DNA of 64,000 nt from Bacillus timonensis (GTDB lineage: Bacteria; Bacillota; Bacilli; Bacillales; Bacillaceae_L), in the NCBI RefSeq assembly GCF_004799755.1, contig NZ_SLUB01000010.1, positions 1 to 64,000 on the forward strand, read 5' to 3'. Under the pieces are notes generated by a model that searched no databases, was not told where the DNA came from, and saw nothing but the letters and a program-made list of their open reading frames with translations. Below are positions 1-7,821 of this stretch, piece after piece; position 1 is the first letter of the stretch, and the number at the start of each line of letters is the position of its first letter. A program made the translations under genes and the position numbers.

Positions 1-8
1 CCTCCGGC

Positions 9-77
9 GGGCATGATGTAAAGCCAGGAAGCCAGGAGTTTAACAACACCTGGCTTGCCCTCCAGGCTATCATGCCC
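9..77. repeat. Long imperfect hairpin at the left edge
   Basis: Bases 9-17 (GGGCATGAT) pair perfectly with 69-77 (ATCATGCCC). Inside, AAGCCAGG occurs twice (21-28 and 29-36) and can pair with CCTGGCTT at 49-56; AGCC at 22-25 can extend the outer stem against GGCT at 65-68. No T-run follows on either strand, so it is not a clear terminator. It may be a dispersed intergenic hairpin or the 3' end of something left of the window. Confidence 0.5.
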
Positions 78-200
78 ACCCCTCAATGTAAATTCGAAAT
101 AATTGTAGATCACTATACAAATTTTTTAAATAAGTCGATTATCATTGTTTGACACTTTTACACAAAATTTAGGACTTGACTCATTTCTGCTCCGTTTGGG

Positions 201-315
201 TCTTCATTGCCTCTATGAAGGGGGTTCCCCTCATTTTTTTGCGTCACTTTGCTTTTCATCGCGTCTATGAAGAGGGTTTCTGGCATTTTTTTGAATCACT
301 TTCGCCTTCATCACT
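201..315. repeat. 52-bp period tandem repeat, locus 1
   Basis: The palindromic core TTCATNGCNTCTATGAAG starts at 203 and 255, and TTCATC recurs at 307, giving two exact 52-bp steps. The rest of the unit is T-rich and contains GCGTCACTTT-type sequence. No open reading frame here looks like a gene. The 1-368 region otherwise holds only the left-edge hairpin. Confidence 0.7.
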
Positions 316-368
316 CATTACCACTCATTCATTCTTTCATTTTGTCAATTAATCTTTATAACCCAAGA

Positions 369-1149
369 TTATAATCTTCTCTTAAATTCTTTCACTTCTT
401 CCACAGGAATCTTTGTTACCTTTGAAATGACTGTTACATCAAAACCCTCCAATATCATATTTTTTAAAATAACGTGTCGCTCGAGCTCCCTACCTTCCTT
501 CACACCTTCTTCTTTACCTATTTCAATCCCTTCTTCCTTCGCTCCCTTTAATCTACTCAGTTGGTCCCTTAATTCTTTCAAACGCCATTCATATTCCGCT
601 CGATTTTCTTTGTTGACGCTTAGTTTTTCCCATTCTTTAAGGGCTGTTTTTACTTCTTCGTAATTCATCGCCCATTCCTCCAATTCATCGAGAATTTCCG
701 TATCCACTGTATCCTTTTGATTATCTGCAGCTGTTAACAATAATAGCCAAGGAACAGCTTTTGTATCTGTATTCCAGTGTCTGCGATATTGCCTCCATTG
801 TACCATGAATTGCTTTAAATCGAATGTGTGAAATTCAAGTCTATCGCTAAATTGAATATATTTAGTTGTTTCTAGCACTTGGAATTTAGAATGAAATACA
901 TCGGTTTCTTGTTTAAAAAGAGAGAAATTTAAAATGGAGAGAACAATGGTCACAAGGGAGTTCTTCATAAGTTTCTTTTTCTTGGAGTGATGCGGTGAAT
1001 ATTTTCCCCCAATAAAAAAGCATATGTTGGGGCATATTGTATGGATTTTCAAGTTGTATCTCAACATTAATTTTATCACCTTTTGAGGTTGTTACCAGGA
1101 GATCAAGTCTTGAGGATTTGCCTTCGGAAGTATCCTTTATTACATCTAC
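369..1149 (-). pseudogene. Rpn/PD-(D/E)XK transposase-like protein, truncated and frameshifted
   Basis: Reading right to left, the frame from 1149 gives residues typical of the Rpn (COG5464, recombination-promoting nuclease/putative transposase) family: SRLDLLV, then INVEIQL, then an FYWGKIF-like stretch ending in ETYEEL. Near 955-963 the frame shifts by one base and homology continues as TIVLSILNFSLF, through an LEFHTFDL region and a charged helical C-terminus with GKEEG repeats to the stop at 369. The N-terminal part that should carry the first catalytic residue is missing: at 1149 the sequence changes into a sigma factor fragment. A gene called from the upstream ATG at 1079 would have about 40 out-of-frame N-terminal residues. 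I infer a dead copy; the family assignment is from recognition of motifs only. Confidence 0.75.
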
Positions 1150-1223
1150 TTCCTAGTTAGTACCTCCATCGCCGCTTGGCTACCTTGCAAGATTTCCTCA
1201 ATCAGTTCCTGATCCTCGGGCAT
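1146..1223 (-). pseudogene. 5' fragment of an ECF sigma factor gene
   Basis: From an ATG at 1223, preceded by GAGGTGG, 25 codons read MPEDQELIEEILQGSQAAME then VLTRK before a TAG. This is the usual N-terminus of Bacillus ECF sigma-70 factors (region 2.1 start). The normally following YY...F.Y.R sequence is absent and the DNA passes directly into the Rpn remnant at about 1149. What is left cannot encode a working sigma factor. The intact ribosome binding site suggests that an expressed gene was cut by a deletion or insertion. Confidence 0.65.
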
Positions 1224-1336
1224 TTTTACCACCTCAGTTAGTAAGACGAAAAGATTTGTAAAGGGATTTAAATCTAATAAAAAGTTTTCTGCTTAAATTA
1301 TCCATTTAGATTCGGGAGTTCGCAATGGATACATGT

Positions 1337-1368
1337 AAAAAAGCACCCCTCCAAATGGAAAGGTGCTT
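1337..1368 (-). terminator. Intrinsic terminator of the small membrane protein gene
   Basis: On the minus strand AAGCACC and GGTGCTT (1341-1347 and 1362-1368) form a 7-bp stem followed by a T-run, directly downstream of the gene that stops at 1384. Confidence 0.75.
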
Positions 1369-1383
1369 AGAAATAACTAGCTT

Positions 1384-1695
1384 TCACAGAAAATAGTCCG
1401 CTACAAAGTACGCAACAAGACAAAGAAGCGATCCCGTTAAAAATGGACTGATGGTTAGTTTTGCTTTTTCATGTCTTGGTTTATAGCTTCCTAGAAATGA
1501 ATTAAAAACGGCAACCTCAGAGTTTTTTGTAAAAATATCGCCTGAGGAGCCCATTAGGAATGCAACTAGAATAAAGAAACAAGAGCCGAAAAACATGGTA
1601 GTTAACATATTTGCATCGAAATAAAGGGAAATCCCAAGCAAGACCGCTACCTCTACGGCAGTAATCAGAAGCGCATATGTCATGTGTCGTACCAT
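1384..1695 (-). CDS. Small hypothetical membrane protein
   Basis: A 103-residue protein with hydrophobic segments at about 6-25, 30-50 and 83-102, and a short polar loop (SYKPRHEKAK) between the second and third. The start at 1695 has AGGAAGGGG a few bases upstream, and an intrinsic terminator follows, so it is a stand-alone transcription unit. I do not recognise the family. It lies back to back with the nos operon (divergent), with 363 bp between them, but nothing in its sequence links it to nitrous oxide reduction. Confidence 0.65.
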   Translation of the reverse strand: MVRHMTYALLITAVEVAVLLGISLYFDANMLTTMFFGSCFFILVAFLMGSSGDIFTKNSEVAVFNSFLGSYKPRHEKAKLTISPFLTGSLLCLVAYFVADYFL

Positions 1696-1923
1696 TTTTT
1701 CATCCCCTTCCTCAACCTGCTGTTACCCTTACTTACGAATAAGTGCGAGAAAAGTTTCAGAATACTTAGTATCATCCTATTCAGCATGTTTATCATTTAG
1801 TCCGGACAAGAACCGAGCTACTCATTTCCAACCTCGACATTGTGAAAATGCTATTTTCCCTTCATTACCTTTCCAATATTTACACGGTTAAAAACCTTGC
1901 TATACCAACAATCCCAGCTGCCT

Positions 1924-1980
1924 TTCACAGGAATTTCAAAGTTCACAAATTGCTAAAATTCTCTTCACATAAGCTTCACA
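1924..1980. promoter_or_regulatory. Four TTCACA (TGTGAA) hexamers upstream of nosC
   Basis: TTCACA occurs at 1924, 1942, 1964 and 1975, spaced 18, 22 and 11 bp, on one face of the helix or nearly so. A TTGTGAA in the opposite orientation lies at 1840. The minus-strand version TTTGTGAA resembles the reported binding motif of ResD, the Bacillus regulator of oxygen-limited respiration. I saw no symmetrical Fnr box. The block ends 10 bp before a possible -35 at 1991. Confidence 0.45.
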
Positions 1981-1989
1981 TCTTCCCCG

Positions 1990-2017
1990 TTTGAGAACTC
2001 AAATACGATGGTACGAT
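1990..2017 (+). promoter_or_regulatory. Possible nos promoter overlapping an inverted repeat
   Basis: TTTGAG-AA-CTCAAA (1990-2003) is a perfect inverted repeat and contains a TTGAGA that could be a -35; TACGAT at 2012 could be a weak -10 with a short 15-bp spacer. TACGATG is directly repeated at 2004 and 2012. The match to a sigma-A promoter is poor, as expected for an activated promoter. Confidence 0.3.
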
Positions 2018-2058
2018 GATAAAGTAATTTTCCATTTTTTATCAAAGGAGGGAAAACA

Positions 2059-2508
2059 ATGAATAAGTCGATTCTTATTTTTATCGTCAGTGCTTTGGTA
2101 GGTTTAGGGCTTGGCTATCTTGGGTTTGAGATCATTCCTGCAAACGACTCTCAAAAAACAACTCAAGTTGCTGCTCATGAAGAACCAAAATCTACTAATC
2201 CTGAAAAAGAAACAGCGGTTGAGGAAACTACTGGAGAAACCGTATCTGCTGAAGCTGAGTTACTTCAGTCAAAAGGCTGCTTAGGATGTCACTCCGTTTC
2301 TGGATTAAATCTTCAAGGCGGCGCGACTGGTCCAGACCTTACATTTGCCTATGAAAATGTTGAGAGCAAACACGGCAAACCCATTAATGAATTCTTAAAA
2401 GAACCTACTTCAGCAGTTATGTCTGGCGTCATTAGTGGAAATCCATTAGCTGACGATGAAATTGAAAATATCGTCAATGCGTTAAAAAAAGCTTCTGAAT
2501 CAAACTAA
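2059..2508 (+). CDS. nosC: Membrane-anchored cytochrome c of the nos cluster (NosC)
   Basis: A 149-residue monohaem cytochrome c, probably the electron donor on the outer membrane face for the NosZ encoded next. Residues 4-25 form an uncleaved membrane anchor, 28-66 a polar linker rich in Glu, Thr and Lys, and the haem site is C74-L-G-C77-H78; M121 in AVMSG is the likely sixth ligand. The start at 2059 has AAAGGAGGG upstream. It is the first gene of the operon, 40 bp before nosZ. Cytochromes in this position are known from Gram-positive nos clusters. Confidence 0.85.
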   Translation: MNKSILIFIVSALVGLGLGYLGFEIIPANDSQKTTQVAAHEEPKSTNPEKETAVEETTGETVSAEAELLQSKGCLGCHSVSGLNLQGGATGPDLTFAYENVESKHGKPINEFLKEPTSAVMSGVISGNPLADDEIENIVNALKKASESN

Positions 2509-2519
2509 TCATTTATTCG

Positions 2520-2533
2520 GGTGGAGAACCACC
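2520..2533 (+). other. Short hairpin between nosC and nosZ
   Basis: GGTGG-AGAA-CCACC forms a 5-bp stem with a 4-base loop, ending just before the nosZ ribosome binding site (AAGGGGG). There is no T-run, so it is a candidate RNA processing or stability element. Confidence 0.4.
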
Positions 2534-2548
2534 TAAGGGGGTAAGAGT

Positions 2549-4420
2549 ATGAAAAAATGGATTCCTGCCACTTCGGGATTACTTGCGGGTCTAGTTGCTG
2601 CGACCGTATTTTTCGGAGATTTCTCCTCTAATACTCGAAGTGAAGCATCAGATGCAACTATAAAAAGCAATGCTGAAAAAGTATATGTTCCATTTGGAGA
2701 AAAAGATGAGTACTACCTATTCGCATCAGGAGGGCACTCTGGACAAATGTTCATCTACGGTGTTCCGTCCATGCGCCATATCCGAACTGTCCCCGTCTTT
2801 TCACTTGATTCGGCAACAGGTTACGGTTGGGATACACATACAAAGGAATTATTAGGTGACTATACATGGGGCGATCTGCACCATCCGGCTTTTTCAGAAA
2901 CAGACGGTGACTATGATGGTAAATATATGTTTGCCACGGATGTAGGTAATAGCCGTGCAGCAGTAATGAATTTAGAAACGTTTACAACTAGAGACATTAT
3001 TGATGTACCAAATACAAGTGGTCCACACTGTGCAGCATTTGTCACTTCCAACACTGAGTACATGTTCCTCCCTACCCGCTTTGCAGTACCAATTGGTAGA
3101 GACTATGCACCACTCGATGAGTACAGTGAAAAGTATCGTGGAGTAATGTCTGCAGTTACATTTGATGAAAAAAACGAAAAATTAAACATCGCCTATCAGG
3201 TTGCTTTACCGCCATGGTCATATGACCTCTCAGATGCTGGTAAAAAAATGTCGGCTGATTGGGCTGTAATGACCACCTATAACACAGAAGAAGCAACTAC
3301 AAATCTAGAAATCAATGCTTCACAAGCAGACCGTGATTATATTGTTCTATTTAATTGGAAAGAGCTCGAACAGCTCGTAAAAGACGGCAATTATGATGAG
3401 GTTACTGGTCAGAAGATGATTTTCCCAGAAAAACATAAAGGCGGCATCTATCTCGTTCCAGTTGCAAAATCGCCGCACGGTGTTGATGTAACACCAGATG
3501 GTACTCGTTTTATCGCATCTGGTAAACTCGCACCTTCAATGACTGTGTTCTCTTTTGAAAAAGCTTTTAAAGCGATTGAAAATAAGGACTTCTCAGGCGA
3601 ACGAAACGGAATCCCTGTATTAAAATATGAATCTGTTATGGAGCGAGAAGTAGATCCAGAGAATGCGCTTGGACCATTACATACTCAATTTGATGACAAG
3701 GGAATGGCTTATACAACCATGTTCATCTCTTCAGAAATTGTGAAGTGGGATCCAAATACAGGCGAAACGCTTGATCGTGTCCCCGTTCAATATTCACCAG
3801 GACATTCTGTTGCAGCTGAAGGAGATACAGTTGCACCGGATGGTAAATACATCATCGCCTTAAACAAAATTGCAAAAGACAGCTATCTATCTGTTGGACC
3901 ATCACATCCAGAATCCATGCAGCTCATTGACTTAACAGGCGACAAAATGGAAGTGATTCAGTCAGCACCAGTTAACCCTGAACCACATTATGCACAAATG
4001 ATTAAGGCAGATAAAATCAAAACCATTTCTGTTTATCCAAAGGATGAGAATAACCCTGATGCTGTATATAAGCAAGAAGAAACTAAAATCGTACGAAAAG
4101 GCAACGAAGTTCATGTTTATGGAATTGCGATGAGATCTAAGTTTATTTTTGACGCAAATGCGAAACGACCTGACCAAATCGAAGTAAATCAAGGGGACAA
4201 AGTCATAATCCATCTCACAAATATCGACTTTGACCAAGATATTACCCATGGCTTCGCAATTAACGGTTATGACTTAAATATGGAAGTTCAACCAGGGCAA
4301 ACGAATACAATTGAATTTACGGCAGATAAAGCTGGTACATTCCCGCTCTATTGTACAAACTTCTGCTCTGCCCTACACCAAGAAATGACTGGTTATTTCC
4401 TTGTAAAACCGACTAACTAA
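2549..4420 (+). CDS. nosZ: Nitrous oxide reductase, clade II (Sec-exported)
   Basis: Reduces N2O to N2 outside the cytoplasmic membrane. The 623-residue protein has a hydrophobic N-terminus (8-24) without a twin-arginine motif, as in clade II enzymes exported by Sec. The beta-propeller carries the histidines of the CuZ cluster (H111/H112 in DLHHP, H160, H310 in KSPHG, H378, H419 and H480). The C-terminal cupredoxin domain (about 515-623) has the CuA ligands H567, C602, C606, H610 and M613, spaced as in the Paracoccus enzyme. Every expected copper ligand is present, so the enzyme should work. It sits between nosC and nosB; hairpins precede and follow it. Confidence 0.96.
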   Translation: MKKWIPATSGLLAGLVAATVFFGDFSSNTRSEASDATIKSNAEKVYVPFGEKDEYYLFASGGHSGQMFIYGVPSMRHIRTVPVFSLDSATGYGWDTHTKELLGDYTWGDLHHPAFSETDGDYDGKYMFATDVGNSRAAVMNLETFTTRDIIDVPNTSGPHCAAFVTSNTEYMFLPTRFAVPIGRDYAPLDEYSEKYRGVMSAVTFDEKNEKLNIAYQVALPPWSYDLSDAGKKMSADWAVMTTYNTEEATTNLEINASQADRDYIVLFNWKELEQLVKDGNYDEVTGQKMIFPEKHKGGIYLVPVAKSPHGVDVTPDGTRFIASGKLAPSMTVFSFEKAFKAIENKDFSGERNGIPVLKYESVMEREVDPENALGPLHTQFDDKGMAYTTMFISSEIVKWDPNTGETLDRVPVQYSPGHSVAAEGDTVAPDGKYIIALNKIAKDSYLSVGPSHPESMQLIDLTGDKMEVIQSAPVNPEPHYAQMIKADKIKTISVYPKDENNPDAVYKQEETKIVRKGNEVHVYGIAMRSKFIFDANAKRPDQIEVNQGDKVIIHLTNIDFDQDITHGFAINGYDLNMEVQPGQTNTIEFTADKAGTFPLYCTNFCSALHQEMTGYFLVKPTN

Positions 4421-4431
4421 GACAAAAAAAC

Positions 4432-4474
4432 GTGCGAAGAAAGGGGATCTTTCATGGGACCCCTCTCTTTGCAC
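4432..4474 (+). other. Strong intercistronic hairpin after nosZ
   Basis: Left arm 4432-4446 (GTGCGAAGAAAGGGG) pairs with right arm 4460-4474 (CCCCTCTCTTTGCAC) with one A-C mismatch and one G-T wobble, around a 13-base loop. No T-run follows and the next gene starts 19 bp later. It can act as a 3' stabiliser for nosZ mRNA or a partial terminator. The ATGs at 4454 and 4475 fall in or right beside it, which argues against them as starts of the next gene. Confidence 0.7.
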
Positions 4475-4492
4475 ATGAAAGGCGTGTTTTCT

Positions 4493-5059
4493 ATGAATGC
4501 AAAACGACTTTCCCCTCTTTCAGCTTTACTACTCCTTGGCAGTGCTGGATTAATTGTCGTGTCTCTGTTTTTCCCTTGGTGGCGAATGGAGTTTTTCGCC
4601 CCTCAATATCCAGAAGGGTTAAACATCATCGTACATCCGGACCGCCTAGAAGGTGAAATCGATATTGTCAATGGGCTCAACCATTATATCGGAATGAAAA
4701 ATTTTAGCGAAGAAAACTTCCCAGAACTACAATTCCTCCCCTATTTAATTAGTGGTTTAGCGGCATTAGTGTTGATAACCGCACTGATTCGCCGAAAGCT
4801 TTTGCTATATGGAGTAATTGCACTAGTTGCCATAGGTGGCCTACTTGGAATTTGGGATGTTCATAGATGGCTAAAAGCTTTTGGAACAGACTTAGACCCA
4901 ATGGCTCCAATCAAGGTAGATCCATTTGTTCCTCCGATTATCGGTGAGAACACATTAGCGAACTTTGTTACCTATAGTCACTTAGGTATGGGTACCTATC
5001 TATTTATTGCCGCTTTTCTTTTACTACTCATTCCTTTATGGAAGGATCGCGTAAAATGA
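4493..5059 (+). CDS. nosB: NosB-like polytopic membrane protein
   Basis: A 188-residue membrane protein in the position where clade II nos clusters carry NosB, a membrane protein needed for N2O reductase function but without a known mechanism. Hydrophobic segments lie at about 8-26, 83-100, 103-122 and 164-184. The first external loop has a FPWW, then FAPQYPEGL and later LNHYIGM, a pattern I associate with this family. I chose ATG 4493, which has AAAGG upstream; an in-frame ATG at 4454 lies in the loop of the preceding hairpin. The stop overlaps the nosD start (ATGA at 5056). Confidence 0.7.
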   Translation: MNAKRLSPLSALLLLGSAGLIVVSLFFPWWRMEFFAPQYPEGLNIIVHPDRLEGEIDIVNGLNHYIGMKNFSEENFPELQFLPYLISGLAALVLITALIRRKLLLYGVIALVAIGGLLGIWDVHRWLKAFGTDLDPMAPIKVDPFVPPIIGENTLANFVTYSHLGMGTYLFIAAFLLLLIPLWKDRVK

Positions 5060-6390
5060 AAAAGCTATTGTTCGTTCTTTTAGTCTTTTTATTTTGCTTT
5101 CCAAGTCTTAGTTTCGCAGAGAATCCACTGCAGGAGCTAATTGATTCCGCTGAGGAAGGCACTGTTCTTAATCTTGAGAACCGAATTTACGAAGGGAATA
5201 TTACTATTTCAAAGCCGCTGGAAATTGTGGGAGGAAAAGAAACGATTATTAAAGGTGACGGTACAGGAAATGTAATCTCTATCCATGCCCCTAATGTGAA
5301 GCTTTCCCATTTGACAGTAAGGAATGGAAGCATGGATCGGAATTCCTCAGAAGAATATGCAGCCATCAAGGTATACACCGATAATAATGTGCTTGATGAT
5401 ATTACAACTCGTGATTCTTTCCATGGGATTTATTTAAGCCAGGCCCACGACAATGTCGTGAAAAATTGTCGCATGTTCGGACTTGGCAATGGGGAAATAG
5501 CAAGCCAAGGAAATGGTCTGCATGTCTATTATTCTAATCGCAACAAGCTTGAAAATAATAAAATTCAAGGAACAAGAGACGGAATGTTTTTTGATTATGC
5601 GAATGAAAATGACATTACCCACAACGAAATTAGCAAAACAAGATACGGACTTCATTACATGTATTCCGATTCAAATCGTTTTTCGAATAATACCTTCACC
5701 TTTAATACCGGTGGCGCAGCGATTATGCATTCAAATGGCTTAACCCTATCAAACAACCAGTTTATTTTTAATTACGGCCATCGTTCATTTGGTTTATTGT
5801 TGCTTTCTTCTAATCAAGGAACGATTACAGATAATACGTTTTTTATGAACCAAAGAGGACTTTATATTGATCAATCAACAGGTAATGTGATTCGCCATAA
5901 CCAGTTAGTAAAAAACCAAATTGGAATTGAGCTTTGGGCAAGCTCAAATGAACAGATTTTTACTATAAACCAAATTGATGAAAATACGATTCCGGCCATT
6001 ACTCTCGGTGGCCAGGGACAAAACAGCTGGAGTGAAGATGGGGTTGGAAACGACTGGGGTAGTTCCTTCCCACTTACAGACCTTGATCAAAATGGAGTGG
6101 GCGATCAATCTGTTACCTATTATTCTTCCTTACACCAGCTAATAGAGGAGCAGGAACTTACCTATTTATTTTTAAAAAGTCCGGCTATCATCATTTACGA
6201 AAAAATTCAAGCCCTTGTTCTTCATAATGAAACAGTCATGTTTGAGGACGCCTCTCCAATTGTACAGCGAGCTACATTCGGCTTTCGTTGGATTTGGATG
6301 GTGGTAACAGTTGCTCTGGTAGCGGTGATTTTTGGAAAAAGGAGATTTCATATATGCACTTTATTTGGAAGGAATGGAAGGAACATATAA
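5056..6390 (+). CDS. nosD: NosD, copper-site maturation factor
   Basis: NosD is exported and acts with the NosFY ABC transporter to build the CuZ cluster of NosZ. The 444-residue protein has a signal peptide (1-21, ending SLSFA) and then a long run of short N-rich right-handed beta-helix repeats (about 45-330; GIYLSQAHDN, GMFFDYANEN, GLHYMYSDSN are successive coils) typical of the NosD/CASH family. A C-terminal hydrophobic segment near 415-432 probably anchors it to the membrane. The start at 5056 has GGAAGGA upstream and overlaps nosB by 4 bp. The 3' end overlaps nosY by 37 bp, so the two are translationally coupled. Confidence 0.9.
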   Translation: MKKLLFVLLVFLFCFPSLSFAENPLQELIDSAEEGTVLNLENRIYEGNITISKPLEIVGGKETIIKGDGTGNVISIHAPNVKLSHLTVRNGSMDRNSSEEYAAIKVYTDNNVLDDITTRDSFHGIYLSQAHDNVVKNCRMFGLGNGEIASQGNGLHVYYSNRNKLENNKIQGTRDGMFFDYANENDITHNEISKTRYGLHYMYSDSNRFSNNTFTFNTGGAAIMHSNGLTLSNNQFIFNYGHRSFGLLLLSSNQGTITDNTFFMNQRGLYIDQSTGNVIRHNQLVKNQIGIELWASSNEQIFTINQIDENTIPAITLGGQGQNSWSEDGVGNDWGSSFPLTDLDQNGVGDQSVTYYSSLHQLIEEQELTYLFLKSPAIIIYEKIQALVLHNETVMFEDASPIVQRATFGFRWIWMVVTVALVAVIFGKRRFHICTLFGRNGRNI

Positions 6391-7154
6391 GAAGTAAGGG
6401 CTTATGGTTTTCTTTTATAATCGTTGTATTTATCTCGATTAGTACGTTGTTCAAATCGTCTTCTCTTTCATTTGAGCAAGGTATTTATGTTCTCCTTCTT
6501 AACCTGTTTGAAACGTTGCTCTATTTCATACCCATTTTTTGTCTATTTTTAGGTGCCTTTTCGATTTTTCAGGAAAAAGAACAAAAGACATTAGTGATGC
6601 TATTAACAAGGAATATTCCCTATTCAAGCTTCCTATTTAAAAAGAGCATCGCGATTCATTCCGTTTTACTCGTACCAATCGTATCTTGGTTTTTCCTCTA
6701 CCTTGTACCGACGAAGTTTATGTTTCAAGTAGACCTAAAAAGTTATGCCATTTTTGTTGTTTCCATATGTAGTCTTTGCTTAATTTTTACACAGTTTGGC
6801 ATTCTAATTGGCTGTATGAGCCATACGAAAATGCAAATGATTGGCTACTCCATCTTCATTTGGTTTTATTTTTTCTTTATTCACGACTTTATTTTGCTAT
6901 CATTTCTTCCATCTGTGAGCTATGAAAATGTAAAACTATTTTCGATGGTTTATTTCTTAAATCCTTTGCAGGCATCAAGAATGTTCCTGGAGACAGGGGT
7001 AGGAGTGTTTTCTTTTGGGCATATGTCTAAATTACTCCAATCCTTTATGTGGACAAATCCTACTTTTTTCTTTTTAGGAAATCTAGCCGTATTACTCTGT
7101 CTCTCTTTTACCCTTGCTGTATTCCTAAATCGAAGGAGTGTTCAACATGATTGA
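6354..7154 (+). CDS. nosY: NosY, ABC transporter permease
   Basis: A 266-residue ABC-2 type permease with six predicted membrane segments, the membrane partner of NosF. NosDFY is known to supply what CuZ assembly needs, probably a sulfur species. The start ATG at 6354 is preceded by AAAGGAG and lies inside the end of nosD; an upstream in-frame ATG at 6288 would add 22 hydrophilic residues from the nosD reading frame and lacks a ribosome binding site. The C-terminus overlaps the nosF start by 8 bp. Confidence 0.85.
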   Translation: MHFIWKEWKEHIRSKGLWFSFIIVVFISISTLFKSSSLSFEQGIYVLLLNLFETLLYFIPIFCLFLGAFSIFQEKEQKTLVMLLTRNIPYSSFLFKKSIAIHSVLLVPIVSWFFLYLVPTKFMFQVDLKSYAIFVVSICSLCLIFTQFGILIGCMSHTKMQMIGYSIFIWFYFFFIHDFILLSFLPSVSYENVKLFSMVYFLNPLQASRMFLETGVGVFSFGHMSKLLQSFMWTNPTFFFLGNLAVLLCLSFTLAVFLNRRSVQHD

Positions 7155-7821
7155 AATTGAAAACCTCAGTCAGTCCTATGGGAGGAATCTAGTATTAAAT
7201 AACGTTAGCTTACGTATTGAAGCAAGGGAAATCTGTGCCCTCGTTGGTCGAAATGGCGCTGGAAAATCTACATTAATTAATAGCTTACTCGGACTGTTAC
7301 CTGTAAAAGAAGGAATCATTAAAATCAACGGTTCAATTATTTCTCATAAAAAAGGGACATCCGGTAAAATTGCCTATTTACCTGAAAAATTTATGCTTTA
7401 CCCCTCCCTCACTGGGTATGAGAATATGCTCTTTTTTGCAAAGACCCTTTCAAAAACGGCGAATGAAAAAAGAATAGAGGAGTTATTGAGGTCGGTAAGG
7501 CTTTGGGAAGATCGTCAGGTCACAATTTCAAATTATTCAAAAGGCATGCTCCAGCGTTTGGGTCTCGCTATTACCTTGTATCAGGACTCAACTATTATAA
7601 TCCTTGACGAGCCAACAAGCGGAATTGATCCAATCGGACGGACAGAAATACTTCGGATTTTAAAGAATTTAACCGGAAAAACCATTCTTTTATCCTCACA
7701 CCATTTAGACGAAATTAAGCAAATTTGTACGCATGTAGCCCTTATTCATAATCATACGATTCAAAAATTCACGGTCGCTGAATTTTCACAAAACCAAATA
7801 CTGGAGGAACTCATGAAATGA
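7147..7821 (+). CDS. nosF: NosF, ABC transporter ATPase
   Basis: A 224-residue ABC ATPase that powers NosY. Walker A is GRNGAGKST (34-42), the signature is the shortened YSKGMLQ (130-136), Walker B is IIILDEP (150-156) and the switch histidine is H185 in SSHH. ATG 7147 is preferred over GTG 7138 because AAGGAG sits 9 bases upstream of the former. The stop overlaps the next gene by 4 bp (ATGA), so the lipoprotein gene is part of the same translation unit. Confidence 0.9.
   Translation: MIEIENLSQSYGRNLVLNNVSLRIEAREICALVGRNGAGKSTLINSLLGLLPVKEGIIKINGSIISHKKGTSGKIAYLPEKFMLYPSLTGYENMLFFAKTLSKTANEKRIEELLRSVRLWEDRQVTISNYSKGMLQRLGLAITLYQDSTIIILDEPTSGIDPIGRTEILRILKNLTGKTILLSSHHLDEIKQICTHVALIHNHTIQKFTVAEFSQNQILEELMK

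Noticed and set aside
2549-2650. Tat signal on NosZ
   Set aside because: No RR motif before the hydrophobic segment; the N-terminus fits Sec export of clade II enzymes.
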